Source of the DNA: Phascolomyces articulosus
Taxonomy: Eukaryota; Mucoromycota; Mucoromycetes; Mucorales; Lichtheimiaceae
Assembly (NCBI GenBank): GCA_025677815.1
Contig: JAIXMP010000010.1
Span: 1-64,000 of the forward strand
Reading direction: 5' to 3'
DNA length: 64,000 nucleotides
The position numbers and the translations under genes are program-made. The notes beneath the pieces were generated by a model, which did not search any database, was not told the DNA's origin, and saw only the letters and a list, made by a program, of their open reading frames with translations. Numbering within the stretch: the first letter of the stretch is position 1; every line of letters begins with the position of its first letter. Shown here piece after piece: positions 34,569-46,665 of this stretch.

Positions 34569-37500
34569 CTATAGTCAAAAATATATAGTATAATGTACTC
34601 ATAAGTTATTTATGTATACTCTAGTGCCATTAATGGTCTCATTCCACTTTTCATTTCCTCATGTTCCTTAATTCTGATTGTGAAAAAGATCATTCAACTT
34701 CGTCAATCCACAATACCATTACAACAACCGCTTTTAACAAGCCGTAATACAAGGTATCAATATGGAACCAATGATTTACCATCCCCTTCTTCCTCTTCCC
34801 CGTTACAAGAATCAATACAACAAGAAAAAGATCAAGAAGAGCATGAAAAGGAAGAACCTTTACCTCGATGGACTTTATATAGTATCACAAGACTATTGAT
34901 TGCTATACTTCAATGCGGATTGCTTTTCCAAAGTCTTGCCCGTATTATGAATCATACGTACGATCTGGATCCAATTGTAGAAGGCAATAGCAATAGGATG
35001 GCTATGGCATCATTTACTATACAATCGATTTACTGGGTAAAACTTTTTCTTTACTGTGAGTTTTTTTTTATATCTGTGGAACCGAAGACATTAGAGTTGA
35101 ATACTATTTTTTATTTAGATTTATGCTTTAGCTCTGAGTAGTACAACTGTGTTGTCTACGACCAAAAAATTCATTGCCGATACATTATGTACCCATTTGA
35201 ATTCACTTTATACTGCCGCATTCATCCTCAACCTTGTTAATTTACGATCTTTTTATATGGTACATGGCAACCATGATGTATTCACCACCATGGGCTACAA
35301 GATTACCTTGATTTCCACTGGATTGGCTTTTCTTTTACTCATAATAATAATTCATGAAGAACGGTATCGACCATTGTATCGCATCAATCATAAATCGGTA
35401 AGTTCCTTTTTCTTGTTCAAGAAATTCCCCGTTTCGCTCTTCTTTATATGTCATACTAATTATATCCTATTCCTTTTTTGAAAAAATTTGACTTTTATAT
35501 ACATACTTTCTCAGGGGCGTGTCAAGTCTGCCGAGCATCGGGCATCACTTTATTCAAAATTCATGTTTTGTTATGTGGATCCCATGTTAAAAATAGGCTA
35601 TCGTCATACGTTGAATGATCAAGATTTACATGAATTACTTCCAGAAAACCAAACCAAACATGTTTTGATTAATTATCGCATGCATAAGCGCCTCAAAATG
35701 GCTGCCTCTTTGTTCAATGCATTCCGAAAACCACTCATTATTCAATTCTTTTATTGTTTAACGTGGAGTTTAGCCATGTTTGGGCCTCCTTTTGCATTGA
35801 ACAAAATTATCAAGTATATTGAAAATCCATCTGCTTCATCATCTGATGGTAGTGGTAGTTTGACACCCTATTTTTATGTATTAAGCATGTTTATTGCTGC
35901 ATGCATTCAATCCCTTTCGTACCAACAGGGTTTATATATTGGTCGAACGTTGGGTATTCGAATGCAATCCATTGTGATTGGTGAAGTATATGGCAAAGCA
36001 TTACGTCGTAGACAACAAGATCATACGTTGGCCATGGATAAAGCAGGAGGAGAGGATACAAGACCATCTGCTAGTGAGAATACAAACAAACAGCAAGGGA
36101 ATATTAACAACTTGCTTTCGGTGGATGCTACCAAGATGGGAGATTTGACAGCTTATATTTTTTATCTTTATTGTTTCCCTGTGCAAATTGGTGTCAGTAT
36201 ATATGGGTTGTATCGTCTGTTGGGTACAGCAGCTTTGTATGGTGTAGTAATCATGGTTTTGTCTCAACCCATCATTTATAAATTGAGCAACAAGTTTCAA
36301 GGTTTGCATCATACTGTCATGGGCTTCACTGATAAACGTATGAAACTGATGAATGAATTACTCGGCGCCATCCGAATTGTCAAGTTTTTTGCGTGGGAAA
36401 ATGAATTTCGTCAACGTGTCAAAGAAGCGCGTGAAGTGGAACTCAAAGCCATTCGTGCTCGACTCTTTATGTTTATGTGGATGGGAAATGTGTATGTATA
36501 ATTAATGAGATACATAGACAATGTCAAAAAAAGAGGTTACTGATATATATATTTTATGGTATTAGTTGGTTTTTGATCCCTGTGATCATCATGGTGACTG
36601 TATTCTATGTGTACACTCTTTCCGAACCATTAACAGCATCCACTGCCTTCACTGCCTTGGCACTGTTCAATACGTTCAAACAAGCATTGGATGATCTTCC
36701 CTTTGTTACTTCCTTTTTATTACAAGCTTATGTATCCATGAAACGTGTTGAAAAATTCTTGGAGGAAGATGAAGTGGAACCAGCACCCTCCAGTGTTTCA
36801 TTAGAACACAAGGCGACCATTGGTTTTATCAACAATGCTTCCTTTACCTGGGGTAATAAATCAAGTCCACCTGTGCTTCGTGATTTGAACCTCATGTTTC
36901 CTTTACGCAAACTCTCAGTGATTTGCGGTGGTACTGGATCTGGCAAAACAAGTTTGCTGGCCAGTTTACTTGGTGAAACAACCGTGCTCCATGGATCGGC
37001 CGTGTTACCTAGAAAATTGCCTTCCTTGTCACTCGGAACTGGCGGTGCTGTATCAGGTATCGCTTATGTAGCGCAAACAGCCTGGCTTCAAAATTGTAGT
37101 ATTCGAGATAATATTTTGTTTGGATTGCCTTATGATCAAGAACGTTATGAAAAGATATTGTTTATGGCTGCATTGACCAAGGATTTGGATATCTTGGAAT
37201 ATGGTGATCAAACGGAAATTGGTGAACGAGGTATTACATTGAGTGGTGGTCAGAAACAACGGTAAGTGTGTTATTTTATGAATAGATTGTGATGTATCAT
37301 AGTGGCTGGGGTGAGATTGTGTACAACCCTATAGGTTTGAGCTTTTCACTTACGAAGTATGATTCAATGATATTAGTGTGGCCATTGCACGCGCCGTCTA
37401 TTCTCAAGCAGAGATTGTCATTCTTGATGACTGCCTTAGTGCTGTGGATGCTCATACAGCCAAACATTTATATGAACATTGTATTACATCAGAATTTCTT

Positions 37501-39875
37501 CAAGATCGAACTGTCATCTTGGTTACGCATCATGTCAATCTTTGTATCAAGGGTGCAGAATATGTTGTTGCCCTCAAGGATGGTAAGGTGGTAACCCAAG
37601 GAAAACCACAGGATGTGATTGCAACAGGCGTATTAGGTGATGAAGTGGTTCTTTCTGATGATGATGATGAAACTTTAACCACAACTACCGCTGGTTTATC
37701 TGAGGCTTCATCTCGAACTTTGACCAAGAAAAAGAAAGGAAGCGATAGTCCTAATAAAGGAAATAAAGATAATGGAGGTGGCAGTACCAGTAAGACAAAC
37801 GGTGGTACTGGTGGCAAATTGACTCAAGAAGAAGCTAGAGCAGAAGGAAGTGTTTCTTGGAAAGTCTACGCAGTTTATTTCTACGCATCCGGCGGATTTC
37901 CTTTCTGGATTGCAGTCTTACTTTTGTTTGCTCTTACTCAGGGTGCAATTATGTCACAAGATTATTGGCTCAAGATTTGGGCAACAGCGTCAACGCCAAC
38001 TCCTACAATTAGTGATGGTTCATCCAATGCTACTTCGTTCAGGACATTCTCCCTTGTCAACGTGTTCCAGCAAGGCGAATACAATGGTGGTAGTATTGGT
38101 TCCATGATACCATTTGGAGCTCATCATAGTTATAACAGTGGGTCCTTAGCCTCTTATGACGAGACGAACAATGGCAGTTCGAATGTGGCCAATTATCTTG
38201 GTATCTATTTCTTACTCGGTCTTCTTGCATTGGTCATGACAACGTTACGTTCACTTATTTTGTTTACTGGTTCGCTCCGTGCTTCTCGGCGTATCCATCA
38301 GCAACTCCTTGACAGTGTCCTTCGAGCCAAGGTGCGGTTTTTTGATACAACTCCCATGGGTCGTATCATCAATCGATTTTCAACTGATCTTGAAACAATT
38401 GATCAAGCATTAGCACCCTCCATGTCATCACTCTTATACGCTTGTATGGCCGCCTCTTGTGTTGTAATTCTTATTAGTACTATTATTCCCATCTTTTTAA
38501 TTCCTGGATCCATCATTGCAGTTCTCTTTTGGGTCATTGGTTCCTATTATCTCAAAAGTTCCCGAGAAATGAAACGTCTCAATTCCGTTTCTCGAAGTCC
38601 AATTTATATACATTTCCAAGAAAGTGCCAGCTCCAGTGGTGTCGCTACGATCCGAGCCTTTGGCTGTCAACGTCGATTCATTGAAGAAAACTATGAAAAG
38701 ATTGATAATAACAATCGACCTTTTATTTGGATGTGGGGTGCCAATCGATGGTTACATTGTCGGATCGACATTCTCGGTGCCTTTATTGGATTTGTGACAG
38801 GTGTAGGTCTTTTGATCTCTCGATCCTCCATCGATGCAGGTTTGGCGGGTTTGGCCTTATCGTATTCATTGACAGTGACAAGACATTTTATTTGGATTGT
38901 TCGTCAATATGCCATGTATGAAATGAATTGCAATTCTATTGAACGTGTACAAGAATATTTGGATGTAGAACAAGAGCCACCAGAGCAAATTGATGCCACT
39001 CGACCTAGTATTCATTGGCCAGAAACTGGATCTGTCAAAGTAGACCAACTGGTGATGAAATATTCCTCTGAAGCTCCACCTGTGTTACATGGTATCTCAT
39101 TTGAGACTCGCCCACGCGAAAAAGTGGGTATTGTGGGTCGAACAGGTTCTGGTAAAGTATTTTTTGTATTAGAAGATGAAAAAAAATCATTTATTTCTCA
39201 CTCCATTTCTTATTTTTTTTTTTTACAGGTAAATCGACTTTGGCACTCTCACTCTTTCGATTTATGGAAGCCACCAGTGGCTCTATAACCATTGACGGCA
39301 TTGATATTTCTCAACTTGGACTTCACGATCTACGAAGTCAATTAAATATTATTCCACAAGACCCAGTACTATTCTCAGGAACATTACGTAGTAACTTGGA
39401 TCCTTTCCATGAATTTACAGATGCAGATCTTTATGCTGCTTTAAAACGAGCTCATCTTATCCATGACGGTAACTATGATCAAATTACGCTGGATAACCCT
39501 GTAGCAGAGAACGGTAGCAATTGGTCACAAGGCCAACGACAACTTATTGCCTTGGCCCGTGCGCTTGTGAAAAAATCATCCCTAATTGTTCTTGATGAAG
39601 CAACATCGTCCGTGGATTTTGATACAGATCACAAGATTCAACAAACAATTCGGACCGAATTCGCCGACTCTTCGCTGTTGTGTATTGCTCATCGCATTCG
39701 TACCGTGGCTGATTATGATCGAATCTTGGTTCTGGACCAAGGGCGAGTGGTTGAATTTGATACCCCGTATAATTTAATGACACGGGAGGATAGTTTGTTT
39801 CACCAAATGTGTGAAAGAAGTGGGGAATTTTCAGAATTGTTGGCCATTGCTTCACAAGCGCACCATCAACAATAA
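34398..39875 (+). CDS. ABC transporter, ABCC/MRP subfamily (full-length, Ycf1/Ybt1-like)
   Basis: Eight exons (34398-34421, 34490-34533, 34625-35036, 35119-35397, 35515-36491, 36566-37261, 37377-39151, 39229-39875) encode about 1617 residues. The N-terminus carries PWTNEDFTPCF, typical of the ABCC TMD0 start. TMD1 follows, then NBD1 with Walker A GGTGSGKTS (about residue 702), LSGGQKQRVAIARA and a degenerate Walker B VILDDCLSAVDAHT. A charged linker, TMD2, and NBD2 follow, with Walker A GRTGSGKSTL (split by intron 7), variant signature WSQGQRQLIALARA and Walker B LIVLDEATSSVD. The Asp-Asp in NBD1 and Asp-Glu in NBD2 give the usual ABCC asymmetry, one catalytic site. Such pumps move glutathione conjugates, bile-acid-like anions or metals, often into the vacuole. 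Substrate is unknown. The linker (residues about 890-970) is Asp/Thr/Lys/Gly-rich and may be phosphorylated. Confidence 0.95.
34537..34566. repeat. (TA)n microsatellite in an intron
   Basis: About fifteen TA units within intron 2 of the ABC transporter gene, directly after its GTAATATA donor. Confidence 0.9.
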
Positions 39876-40248
39876 CTTTTTCTTTTTTTTTCTCTGCTGC
39901 TACTCTCTTTCTCCTTTCATTTTAATCTTTTCTCCTTTCTTTTTGTTTCCCCTTAAAAACAAAGAAAAACGTCACTTTTTTTCTTCTTCATATATTGAAT
40001 ATTCACGGCTCACAACTTGAACACACAGCCATTCATCATTATTGTTATTATTAGTTTCACTTTTTTCTTCTAATAAAGAAAATATATGCTAGAGAATTTT
40101 TTCCATTCAAAAAAAAAAAAAAACAAAATAGGATGAAAGATGATGATGGTATATAAAGCTTTGTATTATGGTTATTTACAGCAAAAGATGGAGAGAGAGA
40201 GAAATAAAGAACGAGAAAAGAAAAAGGGAATAATAGTTATTAAACTCA
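39876..40248. other. 3' intergenic interval between convergent genes
   Basis: Between the ABC transporter (+) and an orphan gene (-). T-rich then A-rich (A-run at about 40110-40125) with a GAGAGAGA tract near 40193-40200. No gene seen. Confidence 0.6.
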
Positions 40249-40892
40249 TTAATGATGCCATGATGCTGTGGTCGATACATGGTGTTGATCAAATGAATGA
40301 TTCCAGTTGTTTTGTTCAAATGACGAACCTTTGAAACTTTCATCAAGTAATATAGAAGATGGTGTTTGGGCAAGTGTTGGAAGGTCATCTTCATCAGTTG
40401 AATCAGTTTCATCTACCATCATTGTTAAGCCAGATAATTTTGATTGTTGTTGTTTAATAGATTTATATTGTAGCTGTTGCTGCTGTTGTTGAGGTGGAGG
40501 TTGAAGCCACAAAGCATTTGGGTTCACCGGTGGTCGGTAGTCTGGTGAAGCATAAGTAATAGCAGGCATAGAAGCATTTTCTTCTTGTTGCTTTTCAAGC
40601 ATACTTGGTTGAATGGTAGATACTACGGTGTCATTGAAACGTTTATACGTTGGCCACTATTAAAAAAATAATGATGAGTCACTATGTATTGTTTTTCATA
40701 ACAAAAAAAATTATATATATAGACAAACCTCTTGTCTAATTTCATCTTCATCATCATCACTGAGTCGACGCTTGACAAATGCTATATAGGAAATGATTCA
40801 TTAGGTTTTAGTTATAAATGGATCGAAAAAAATGATTAATTCAATCATTATTAAAAAAATCAAAGTTTACCAGTTGGAGTGTTTAATGACAT
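40249..40892 (-). CDS. Uncharacterised 160-residue hydrophilic protein
   Basis: Exons 40892-40871, 40781-40729 and 40656-40249 join in frame across canonical introns to encode 160 residues. I do not recognise a family. The N-terminus has SLNTPTAFVKRRLSDDDEDE, with a basic KRR followed by an acidic run, which could be a nuclear signal with a CK2-type site. A tryptophan/tyrosine patch (WPTYKRF) follows, then YASPDYRPPVNPNALWLQPP, a short polyQ run and an acidic stretch (DETDSTDEDDLPTL). The C-terminus is Asn/His/Ser-rich. No membrane span or signal peptide. Composition suggests a disordered nuclear protein, perhaps a transcription or signalling adaptor, but that is inference. The clean three-exon structure supports a real gene. 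Confidence 0.7.
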
Positions 40893-42363
40893 TCTTGATT
40901 AAATATGAAAATGAAAAAAGTGTAGAAATTAAGAAAGAAAAGAAAAAGAGATGAGAAATCCGGTTTATTCTCTTTAAATGCGGTAAGAGATCAAAACACG
41001 CGCGTTTGTTATGTGGTTGTATATAGTATATATGATGGAGAGGATGGATGGGGGCGCGCTATTTTATTCTCCATATACTTAATTAATCCTTCCCATCAGC
41101 CGAACAAAAGGAGAGTGTGAGTGTGAGTGTGAGTGAGAAGCCAAAAAAAAAAAAGAAAAGTCACCACCCATCATCAATATCACACAGATATACAAATAGT
41201 CTCTCTCTGACGACATCCGACTAAGCCGGCGATGGACGATGGTGCGCGCGCACCCCTCATTTTTTTCTTCACATAATAAATTTTATGATTGTTATTATGA
41301 TTATGAATCTCACCACGTGCATCAGTATTTGCTTAAGTGGTACATAACGCATAAGTGTATTATTATTATCAACAGAAATGCATGCAACCAGTGTCATTTT
41401 CATTTTACAAATGGGGACTGTTTTATTATTCTTGTTCTTTTTTCTAAAAAAAATCAAATCCATGATTTTCATTGGTTGACAATCCAACTAATAATAAAAT
41501 AACTCTTATGGGAAACAAGTTTTTTTAGGTGGTTGTGAGAGAGTTAATCTGATCACCCTTTTGCAGTTTTTCTCTGCTTGTAAAATTTTGGTGCAACAAA
41601 TAGAAATATGTTGTACACGTCGCATGATGCTAAAATGACACACAATGGCGTTTCGTTGTCATATTAAAAAAAAGTACTGCGCTTTTTTTATTCTTATTGC
41701 TTATAAAAAAAGAAAGGTGGGCGTGTTTATTATTATTATTGTTTTAAATCCTAATTCTTTACTTGTTTTAGTTGCCAAGATGTATAAAAGAGAATAGATG
41801 ATATAAATAGTAAAGTGTACTAGAAAAAAGAATATGTGCATTTATTGTCATAATCTTGTTGATGCATGTTGTTTAATACTAATAATAAGTAATAACCATG
41901 TCTAATTATGAATAGCTGCGAAGGAGGAAGATCTTGAATGATCGTCGAACTCTTTTTTTTTATTGTATAAAAAGTCTTATACATATATACCTGTTGGGCC
42001 TATCTTTTTCATCTCTTCTCCGCCCCCTTTTCTGCTTGGCTCCTCTCTCTCACACATTTACACATAATAGATAGATAGAATAACCAAAATTTACATGAGT
42101 ATCCTATAGACAAATTTATATATATATATATAGGATGGATAATAACCCCCCCCTTAAAACGAAGAATGGTGTTCTGATGCAGCTTTTTTAAATAATAAAA
42201 ATATTATTCATTCCTCGGCTTATGACTCTCATCCTATTGGAGTTGGTTTTATATAAATATAAATAAATAAAAAATAGGAGAAAAGAAAACCAGCTTCTCT
42301 TTTTTTCTTTTTGTATCATCTGCATATTTAAGCTTATTCTATACAAGTCATATATTAAAGAAA
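40893..42363. other. Divergent intergenic region
   Basis: 1.5 kb between the orphan gene (-) and the PH-domain gene (+). It contains a (GTGAGT)n-like tract at about 41115-41133, the perfect palindrome GGTGCGCGCGCACC (41241-41254), GGGGCGCGC at about 41052-41059, a C8 run near 42147 and poly-A/T tracts. Presumably both promoters. No credible gene; the open frame at 41239-41502 is His/Ile-rich and probably chance. Confidence 0.55.
41241..41254. repeat. Perfect 14-bp GC palindrome
   Basis: GGTGCGCGCGCACC is its own reverse complement and consists largely of alternating pyrimidine-purine steps, unlike the AT-rich surroundings. Confidence 0.85.
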
Positions 42364-43364
42364 ATGGCAGTAACAGCAACAACTGCAAATTCTTTTATCG
42401 TTCGACCTCCTCCTCGAAGTTCTTCATTACGTCGACCTTCTAATAACAATAACAATAACACAACAGCAACAACACCTCGCGCTGGATGGTTATCTAAATT
42501 ATCACAATCTTATGGTATTGGAAATAAACAGCGATGGCAAACTCGATTCTTTATACTTTTAGATACCGAATTACGTTGTTATAAAAATGAGGTAGTTATA
42601 TGAAATCCATTACAAAAAAGAAAACAATAAAAAGATATCTTAACTATTATATTTTTTTTATTACTACCATCTAGCATTCACAAACACCTTCCTCTGTAAT
42701 TGATTTGCATGCTATATGTCAACCTGTAGTCATGACATCATCCATCAATGGTCAAGCACATTGTTTTCGATTAGAACCTACTACACGAGAAGGGAATCAT
42801 AATCGACCTTTGACTATTGCTTGTCAATCTGCTCAGGAGCTTTCTGTATGGGTTGCAGCACTTCGATCTATCATTTATAAATTAAAATATCAGCAAGAGC
42901 AACTATCACCACCACGACAACAGTTTACCCATGGCGGTATAAAAGAACCAATGACTGTTCAACAACAACAACAACAACAGAAAGAAACAATACATAGATG
43001 CCATTATGAAGAAGAATCAATATCTAGACGAAGAGGCGTTTTAATACCTCCATTGATGGTTCATCCATTAGATGAAATCCCAACCACAGTGATGGTTCAA
43101 TCTCCTGTATTATCTGATACAACAACAACAAGCGAAGAGGATGATGAAGAAACTGTTGAACAAGTAGAAGCTAGAATAGCATACGTTGCAGGTCAACGGA
43201 ACAGTCATGCCACAGTAGTAAAAAACGATACAATGGCTTTAAATAATGAGAATCTTGCCAATGCTAACCCTACTACAACTACCACAGACCGACGAAAACT
43301 TTCATCTTATTCACCTACATTTCTCCTTTATCAAGAACGCTTCCATTTACTTAATAACAATTAA
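42364..43364 (+). CDS. PH-domain protein
   Basis: Exons 42364-42591 and 42675-43364 encode 305 residues. After a 38-residue Ser/Asn/Thr-rich leader, residues about 40-135 form a pleckstrin-homology domain: AGWLSKLSQSYGIGNKQRWQ, TRFFILLDTELRCYKNE, then across the intron PSSVIDLHAI, HCFRLEP and the terminal helix SAQELSVWVAALRSIIYKLK with its conserved Trp. The rest is disordered, with a polyQ run, acidic EEDDEETVEQ and Thr repeats. PH domains bind phosphoinositides or proteins at membranes; the basic residues in the first strands (K and R in NKQRWQTR) suit lipid binding. No catalytic domain, so it is probably an adaptor. Partner unknown. Confidence 0.88.
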
Positions 43365-43825
43365 TTAATGTACTTTTTTTTTTATTATGTCTGTAACTTT
43401 ATTTATATATACTTTTTTTTCATCCCTTAGAAGAGCATGGTGACAATCTCCCTGTTTTTTTATTATATTCCAAAGAAAGAATATCGTATTTTTATATATA
43501 TATTATTACTATTTTATTACAACAATTGGCTAGAACAAAAAAAAAGTGTCAATGGAAATGCAACATCATGATTAACTATATAGAAAGTGATATAAAAAAT
43601 ATCACTCGAAATAAACGCAACTTATACCATATTATTAAAAAAAAAGACATGTTTTTCTTTTTGGTTGATTTTAAATTGCTGTTTTGTTGGAAAAATGATG
43701 GATATATGTACAAAAAGGATGATTCAATAAATGTGGTTTGTTGATTAATAAGGATGTGAGTGTGCGTGTGTGAGAAAGAGTGAGTGTGTGACAGAGAGGT
43801 AAAAAGTGTGTGTGTAGGAGTTAAC
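43365..43825. other. 3' intergenic interval between convergent genes
   Basis: Between the PH-domain gene (+) and the Pho80-type cyclin gene (-). T-rich tracts and a GTGTGTG/GAGTGTG-rich patch at about 43754-43815. No gene seen. Confidence 0.6.
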
Positions 43826-44744
43826 TTATTGGTCGTCATAATCTTCTAGTTCATCATCACCTTCATCAGCCGAGGTATACTGTCCAGTATGAGGTATTAT
43901 ATCACTATTATCACCACCATTTTCATATGCTTTTGCCCACCAAATGAGCTTGGATGGTTCTTCCACGGACAAGTTATAATTAAGGAAATGAAGTAACTCT
44001 AATTCCATACGTGCCATGATGGGTTCTTGATGTTTGTTTGCTGGATCAATCGCTCCTTTAGGTATACCTAAAGATACGGTTGGCTGTGGTTGTGGTTGTG
44101 AAGAAGAAGGAAAAGAAGGCGGTTCATCGCTTGGAGGGGTAGATGGTATTCGATCATTCATGATAAGTTGTAAGTTGTTGCGAAGATATTTAGTTGATAC
44201 TGTATATGCAACCAAAATTAAACGAAGTGAACATTTAGGTGCTCCTTTGATATTCGTATACAACTAAAATAAAATGGTTGATTTAGTTGTTGTTGCGTTT
44301 TAAAGTTGAGAATATTACAGAATAATGAAAGTATACGTACCTGTTTTAATCTATCGACATAATAAATAGCAAGGAGAAGAGCAAGACCAGGACATGATGC
44401 TGGTACACGGTGAGGGAGACTCCGCATCAAATTAACTAGCTCATCTAATAGCGCTGGGTCAGATGTTGTGGGTTCCCAAGCGTCTGCAATATATTTGGCA
44501 AGATACACTAAAAAGCAACACCCAAGTCAAGATTGACCAGAAAAAGAAATATTTCTATTAATATCAAATCCAGTCGTCATGTCATTTCTATATATATATA
44601 TATAATATAATATTTACCAATGCAATGATCACTCAGGGGTTGTTTTCGATTCATTTCTACAGCTTGTAAAAATTGATAAGCTTGGTGAACTGTTCCTGTA
44701 TAAGCGTTTTCTACAAGTTTTTCTGTGGCTGGTCGGTCTACCAT
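43826..44744 (-). CDS. Cyclin, Pho80/Pcl-type
   Basis: Exons 44744-44618, 44507-44341 and 44263-43826 encode 243 residues. The central part is a cyclin box of the Pho80-like (Pho85 cyclin) class: RVPASCPGLALLLAIYYVDRLKQ, the joined LYTNIKGAPKC, LRLILVAYTVSTKYLRN, and MELELLHFLNYNLSV. These cyclins activate the Pho85/CDK5-type kinase in phosphate sensing, glycogen metabolism, polarity or the cell cycle. A Pro/Gln/Ser-rich insertion (PPSDEPPSFPSSSQPQPQP) lies between the helices before MELELL. The C-terminus is very acidic (DEGDDELEDYDDQ). Which Pcl subgroup it belongs to cannot be decided by eye. Confidence 0.88.
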
Positions 44745-46665
44745 TTTTTTTTTTTGTGTGTTGAAATCAAAAAAAAAAAAAAAAAAAAAAAAAAAACAGA
44801 GGAAAAGAAAAGAAAAAAAGAGAAAATAAAATTTAGTTTAAATACTTGTCAGATTTGATCAATAAAGTTTATTAAATGGAGTATAATATAAGAAGAGTAA
44901 TCAGTAGTAAAGCCATATAGAATAGAATACTTAATCGTTCATCCGCTGTAATAGTTTTGCTCAAATCTTTTTATTTCCGGTGAAACATATTCGCCGTTCT
45001 GGGGGTGCAACTTATGATTTAAAATTGAAACATAATCTGTGAAATTTTTCATTAATGAAAAAAAAAAGAAACTTCACACTCACACAGCTATCATCATATT
45101 TTATTACGTAGATATCCCATATTCGTTTAAAAAACTTTCCCATATAATATATATATAAGATGTATGGATGTATGTGTTTGTGTGTTTGTGTGTGTGTCTT
45201 ACCTACCATCGGCGTTTCTTCCGAAAAGTAGTAATGCGCCATTCACATATAAGAAGACTCTCATAGCCCCACGCATTTATAACCATATAACAAACTATAA
45301 TATAGCCATATATCATCCATATTTTCACGGATTTATATTTGATCTGAAAAATTAACCCACGCTTATTTTCCTGTTGTACACATGTTTTTAAACCAAAAAA
45401 CAACGTGCAGGAAAGAGTGAGTACACCCTTTACTTGAATTTGCCAAGCGTCATTTTGATATAAAATCCGATCATAGAATAATGAACTTATTTTAGCTTTT
45501 CTTTGCGTTCCTTTCTTTTACCTTAATGGTCTTTTTTGGTTACGAATTTTTTCGGAAAAAAGTTATGACAACCCAATCCCCATGTCAACGTGCCACATGG
45601 TATATAATAACAACATTTGTTTTCTACCTTTATTAATAACAAGTGGGGTGTCCAATTATTGATTTTGTATTAAAATAATTTATCCGTTTTCCAACTCTCG
45701 CTCGTTTGGAAAATAATATTACCAACAGTATTATCCAACATGTCAAACCCTCGCTATTCTTGGATGACTTATAAAGCCTTATCAATGAATATCATTCATT
45801 CACATTTATTATTATTGAATGATAACCAATACGCGTATAGTAGCTTTTTTTTTTTAGGATGGATGGTTGGGGGGGTGGGGAAATAGGAGATAGTGACCCA
45901 TCTCTTTTTTGTTGATCTCCGCATGGAATGGTAGATAGAAGTTACCATAATTCAATAGTACAATTAAAGGGAAAGCCAATCTGGTCTCTCGTGTTTATTA
46001 TAAATCAACATTATTGTTTTCTATATCAAAAGAATAATATCTATATTTTGGATAAGGGAATAGAACCTTGATGATTTATTAAATATAAAAAAGCTAACTA
46101 GGATAGTAAGTTGACTCTTCTTGGATAATACAAATGCTTCATTCACCATAATCGTTTGCACCTTATTTTTAAAATATCCTATTTTGAGACGACATTGACA
46201 TCTTCGGAATCGGTACTATTCTTCTTCCGTTTCTCTCTCTCTCTCTCTCGAAAAAAAAAAAAAAACCTTGTAAAAAAAATTCACTCAATGGTATTCTAAT
46301 AATCATTAAATACTAACTGTTTTTAAGAAAAGGTTTTACAACATTCCCTTCATAATCATGACAAATCTTCTGGTTAAAGAGCTCTGACTTGTAAATCATG
46401 TTTGTTATAACATATTTTTATTTTTATTTTTTCGACACTTTGTATACATATTTACGAGTGCTCAATGTACTCCTTCGAGTGAAAACCTTTAATGCAAATG
46501 ATACTTGTGCAGAAATGATATTGGTAGGATTGAAATGCTATGATAGCTTATCATTCAATTTGATATAATCATCCCTTTTCACATAAAGAGTTATTAGAAG
46601 TCAGGGAAATCGATAACAATACATATGGCCATATTTAAAGATAAAGAAAAGCCAAGCTAAGGACA
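44745..46665. other. Intergenic region
   Basis: 1.9 kb without a supported gene, between the cyclin (-) and LUC7-like (+) genes. It contains a 28-nt poly-A tract (44769-44796), (TG)n-like DNA at 45165-45200, a (TC)n tract at about 46232-46249, and A/T runs. Open frames at 45012-45403 overlap simple-sequence DNA and look like chance. Confidence 0.55.
44769..44796. repeat. Poly-A tract
   Basis: 28 consecutive A just upstream of the Pho80-type cyclin start codon (poly-T on the coding strand), a possible nucleosome-depleting promoter element. Confidence 0.9.

Noticed and set aside
43576..43839. Minus-strand open frame with His-Thr repeats
   Set aside because: Encoded by the GTGTGAGA simple-sequence DNA at the 3' end of the Pho80-type cyclin gene; repeat artefact.
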